Positions 62,584 through 64,000 of a stretch of DNA of 64,000 bases are shown piece by piece. The stretch is from G965204755 sp965243415. Lineage in GTDB: Bacteria > Acidobacteriota > Vicinamibacteria > Marinacidobacterales > Marinacidobacteraceae. The stretch is taken from the NCBI GenBank assembly GCA_965243415.1, contig OZ251549.1, forward strand, positions 3,782,001 through 3,846,000, written 5' to 3'. The notes beneath the pieces were generated by a model. It did not search any database and had not been told where the DNA came from. It worked only from the letters and a program-made list of their open reading frames with translations. Position 1 is the first letter of the stretch. Each line of letters opens with the position of its first letter. A program made the translations under genes and the position numbers.

Positions 62584-62853
62584 CTACTTCCGGAGGCCCA
62601 GGTCCGCGATCAATGCGCGGTATCGGTCCACATCCCGGCGGCGCAGGTAGTCGAGCAGCCGCCGGCGGCGACTCACCATCTGCAGGAGCCCGCGGCGGGA
62701 GTGGTGGTCCTTCGCGTGTTCGCCGAAGTGGTCGGCGAGGCCGGTGATCCGGGCGGTCAGGAGAGCCGCCTGCACCTCCGGCGAGCCGGCATCGGTCTGG
62801 TGACGCCGGTACTTCTCGATGATCTCCCGTTTCTTCTCGGGTGTCAGTGCCAA
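62584..62853 (-). CDS. rpsO: 30S ribosomal protein S15
   Basis: 89 residues, full length for S15, which binds 16S rRNA helices 20-22 early in 30S assembly. Conserved LTPEKKREIIEKYRRH, DAGSPEVQAALLTARI, HFGEHAKDHHSRRGLLQMVS and RRRLLDYLRRRDVDRYRALI are present. The start is TTG at 62853, unusual for a highly expressed ribosomal protein; no ATG or GTG fits the family start. Confidence 0.98.
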   Translation of the reverse strand: MALTPEKKREIIEKYRRHQTDAGSPEVQAALLTARITGLADHFGEHAKDHHSRRGLLQMVSRRRRLLDYLRRRDVDRYRALIADLGLRK

Positions 62854-63498
62854 TGCCTCGGTTCCCGGCGGATCGCCTGTCGGTTACTGCGGTCGGTTTG
62901 CATTGCGGTTGCTGCGGTCCGGCGGCTGCTCGCCGCGGGTCCCGGCAGCGGCGGAATCCGCGAAGAGCGCGGACGCCGAGGGGCTGCCGGGTGCTTCCGG
63001 TCGCTCCGAAGCGACCTCCGCTGCGTTCGATCCTCTGCGTTCGTTTCCCACTGCGTTTCGGTCCACCGCCCTTCGGCGGCATTCGATGCCCGCGATCGGT
63101 TTCGCGATCAGGTTTCCCGCGTCGGCCCGTCGTGCGCGGCGAACCCTACCACAGCGGGCCGGACCCGGTCGGGCCTTCCCGATCGTTCCCCCGATCGTTC
63201 CCCCGATCGTTCCCCGACCCTTCCCGGCCGGTGTCCGGCCGACCGCTCCTCCCGCCGACCCGATCCGCCGGCCCCGTCCGGCGCCTCCTGCCGCTCCCGC
63301 TCCCTCCGACCGGTCCGCCCGCCGCTTCCGCTCCCCGTCGCTCCTTCCCTGCCGCTCCTTCCCTGCCGCCATCTTCTCCAGATGCATCTTCCCGGCCGCA
63401 TCTTCCCTGCCCCTCCTTCCCGACAGCGCTCCCTCGGGCCGGAGCCGACACCGCGCCCCGAGATCCCGGAGGGATGATGCAGCGGGCTTCCTCCCGGG
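62854..63498. other. Long spacer between truB and rpsO
   Basis: 645 bp, longer than usual in this operon, so rpsO probably has its own promoter here. It holds three 12-bp tandem units at 63179-63214. No gene supported. Confidence 0.5.
63179..63214. repeat. Three 12-bp tandem units (CCGATCGTTCCC)
   Basis: Three exact adjoining copies upstream of rpsO, each containing the palindrome CGATCG. Confidence 0.92.
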
Positions 63499-64000
63499 TC
63501 ATTCCTCCGGCGTCGGCGGCGACGCGCCGCTCCCTCCCGACGCGCCGGGATCCGCGCCCGCCGGTTCCCAGACGACGAGCGGCCTCCATCCGGTCTCGCC
63601 CGCGGTGACCACCGCCACCAGCCGGCGCTCCGGGCCCTCTTCCGCCCCCTCCTCTTCCGTCGTCAGGCGCCGCACCGCCGCGCGCGGGCGGTCGTCGGCC
63701 CCCGGCGGCGGCCGGGCCCCTTCCGCGACCTCCGCGAAGGGGACCGGACGACCGTGGCGCAGACGGCGGAGACCGGACTCGCCGAGTTCCAACCGGGGCA
63801 TCCCGGCGAGGGCGGCGAGCGGGTCGAGCAGCGGCGCCGCCTCCGCCTCCGCCGCGCGCAGATCCTCGAGCCGCGCCGCCGCTTCGACCCGGAACGGCCC
63901 GACCGCGGTGCGGCGGAGCGCGGTCAGGTGCGCCCCGCAGCCGAGACGCTCCCCCAGGTCGCGCGCCAGCGCCCGGATGTAGGTCCCCGGCCCCACTTCG
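63499..64000 (-). CDS. truB: tRNA pseudouridine(55) synthase TruB, C-terminal part (runs off the window)
   Basis: The frame is open to the right edge; the visible 167 codons are the C-terminal part. EVGPGTYIRALARDLGERLG and GCGAHLTALRRTAVGPF are the TruB motifs following the catalytic domain, and PRLELGESGLRRLRHGRPVP resembles the PUA-like region. TruB makes pseudouridine 55 in the T loop of tRNAs. The catalytic Asp lies outside the window. truB-rpsO-pnp is a widespread gene order. Confidence 0.93.
   Translation of the reverse strand, partial: EVGPGTYIRALARDLGERLGCGAHLTALRRTAVGPFRVEAAARLEDLRAAEAEAAPLLDPLAALAGMPRLELGESGLRRLRHGRPVPFAEVAEGARPPPGADDRPRAAVRRLTTEEEGAEEGPERRLVAVVTAGETGWRPLVVWEPAGADPGASGGSGASPPTPEE

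Overview
The window is 64 kb of very GC-rich bacterial DNA with dense coding and many GTG or TTG starts. Two large TonB-dependent outer-membrane receptors, a lipoprotein signal and several signal peptides show a Gram-negative (diderm) envelope. The mix of a SpoIVB-type S55 peptidase next to a beta-propeller protein, a sortilin/VPS10-like propeller protein, and a his operon using short HisG plus HisZ suggests Acidobacteriota or a relative. That assignment is inference; no rRNA or tRNA gene is visible to settle it.

Layout. 1-4.8 kb: two complete and one partial tandem copy of an AAA ATPase with a C-terminal PD-(D/E)XK nuclease domain, followed by a decayed start of a fourth copy. 5.0-5.6 kb: a VapBC-like toxin-antitoxin pair. 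6.0-13.4 kb: mtaB, a lactate-permease-family transporter, a membrane-anchored alkaline-phosphatase-superfamily hydrolase, a secreted M20 peptidase and a small unknown. 13.6-20.2 kb: two tandem TonB-dependent receptors behind one consensus promoter whose leader carries a 39-base run of C. 20.7-23.9 kb: a DUF1156 DNA methyltransferase split by an exact 16-bp tandem duplication. 24.0-26.7 kb: a lipoprotein of the fumarylacetoacetase family, a DCC-family protein, a small membrane protein and a Fic-like protein that lacks the catalytic His.

26.8-35.7 kb: histidine biosynthesis. hisZ-hisG-hisD-hisC-hisB-hisH-hisA are on the minus strand, facing hisF-hisIE on the plus strand. Every step is covered except histinol-phosphate phosphatase. 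Between the converging ends lie three decayed copies of the last ~50 codons of hisA. 35.7-42.0 kb: a ThiF/MoeB-like adenylyltransferase, the S55 peptidase, a beta-propeller protein and a DUF2064 protein. 42.1-46.8 kb: a lower-GC, tightly packed four-gene operon (ATPase-TOPRIM protein, second ATPase, XRE-ImmA/IrrE peptidase, DUF4411 PIN protein) that looks like an acquired defence or toxin-antitoxin island. 46.9-49.9 kb: the sortilin-like propeller protein.

50.4-51.3 kb: four copies of a ~140-bp element with conserved and co-varying hairpins, the last of which supplies the C-terminus of an unknown protein. 51.9-56.6 kb: a sigma-54 activator, pheT and pheS. 56.9-57.7 kb: an IS21-type relic and a partial copy of the next gene. 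57.9-58.9 kb: a repeat-rich coiled-coil protein. 59.0-64.0 kb: purC, and truB-rpsO-pnp on the minus strand.

The recurring theme is local duplication: tandem gene copies, gene-end copies, many 9- to 18-bp tandem repeats in phase with the code, one 16-bp duplication out of phase, and a long poly-C tract.
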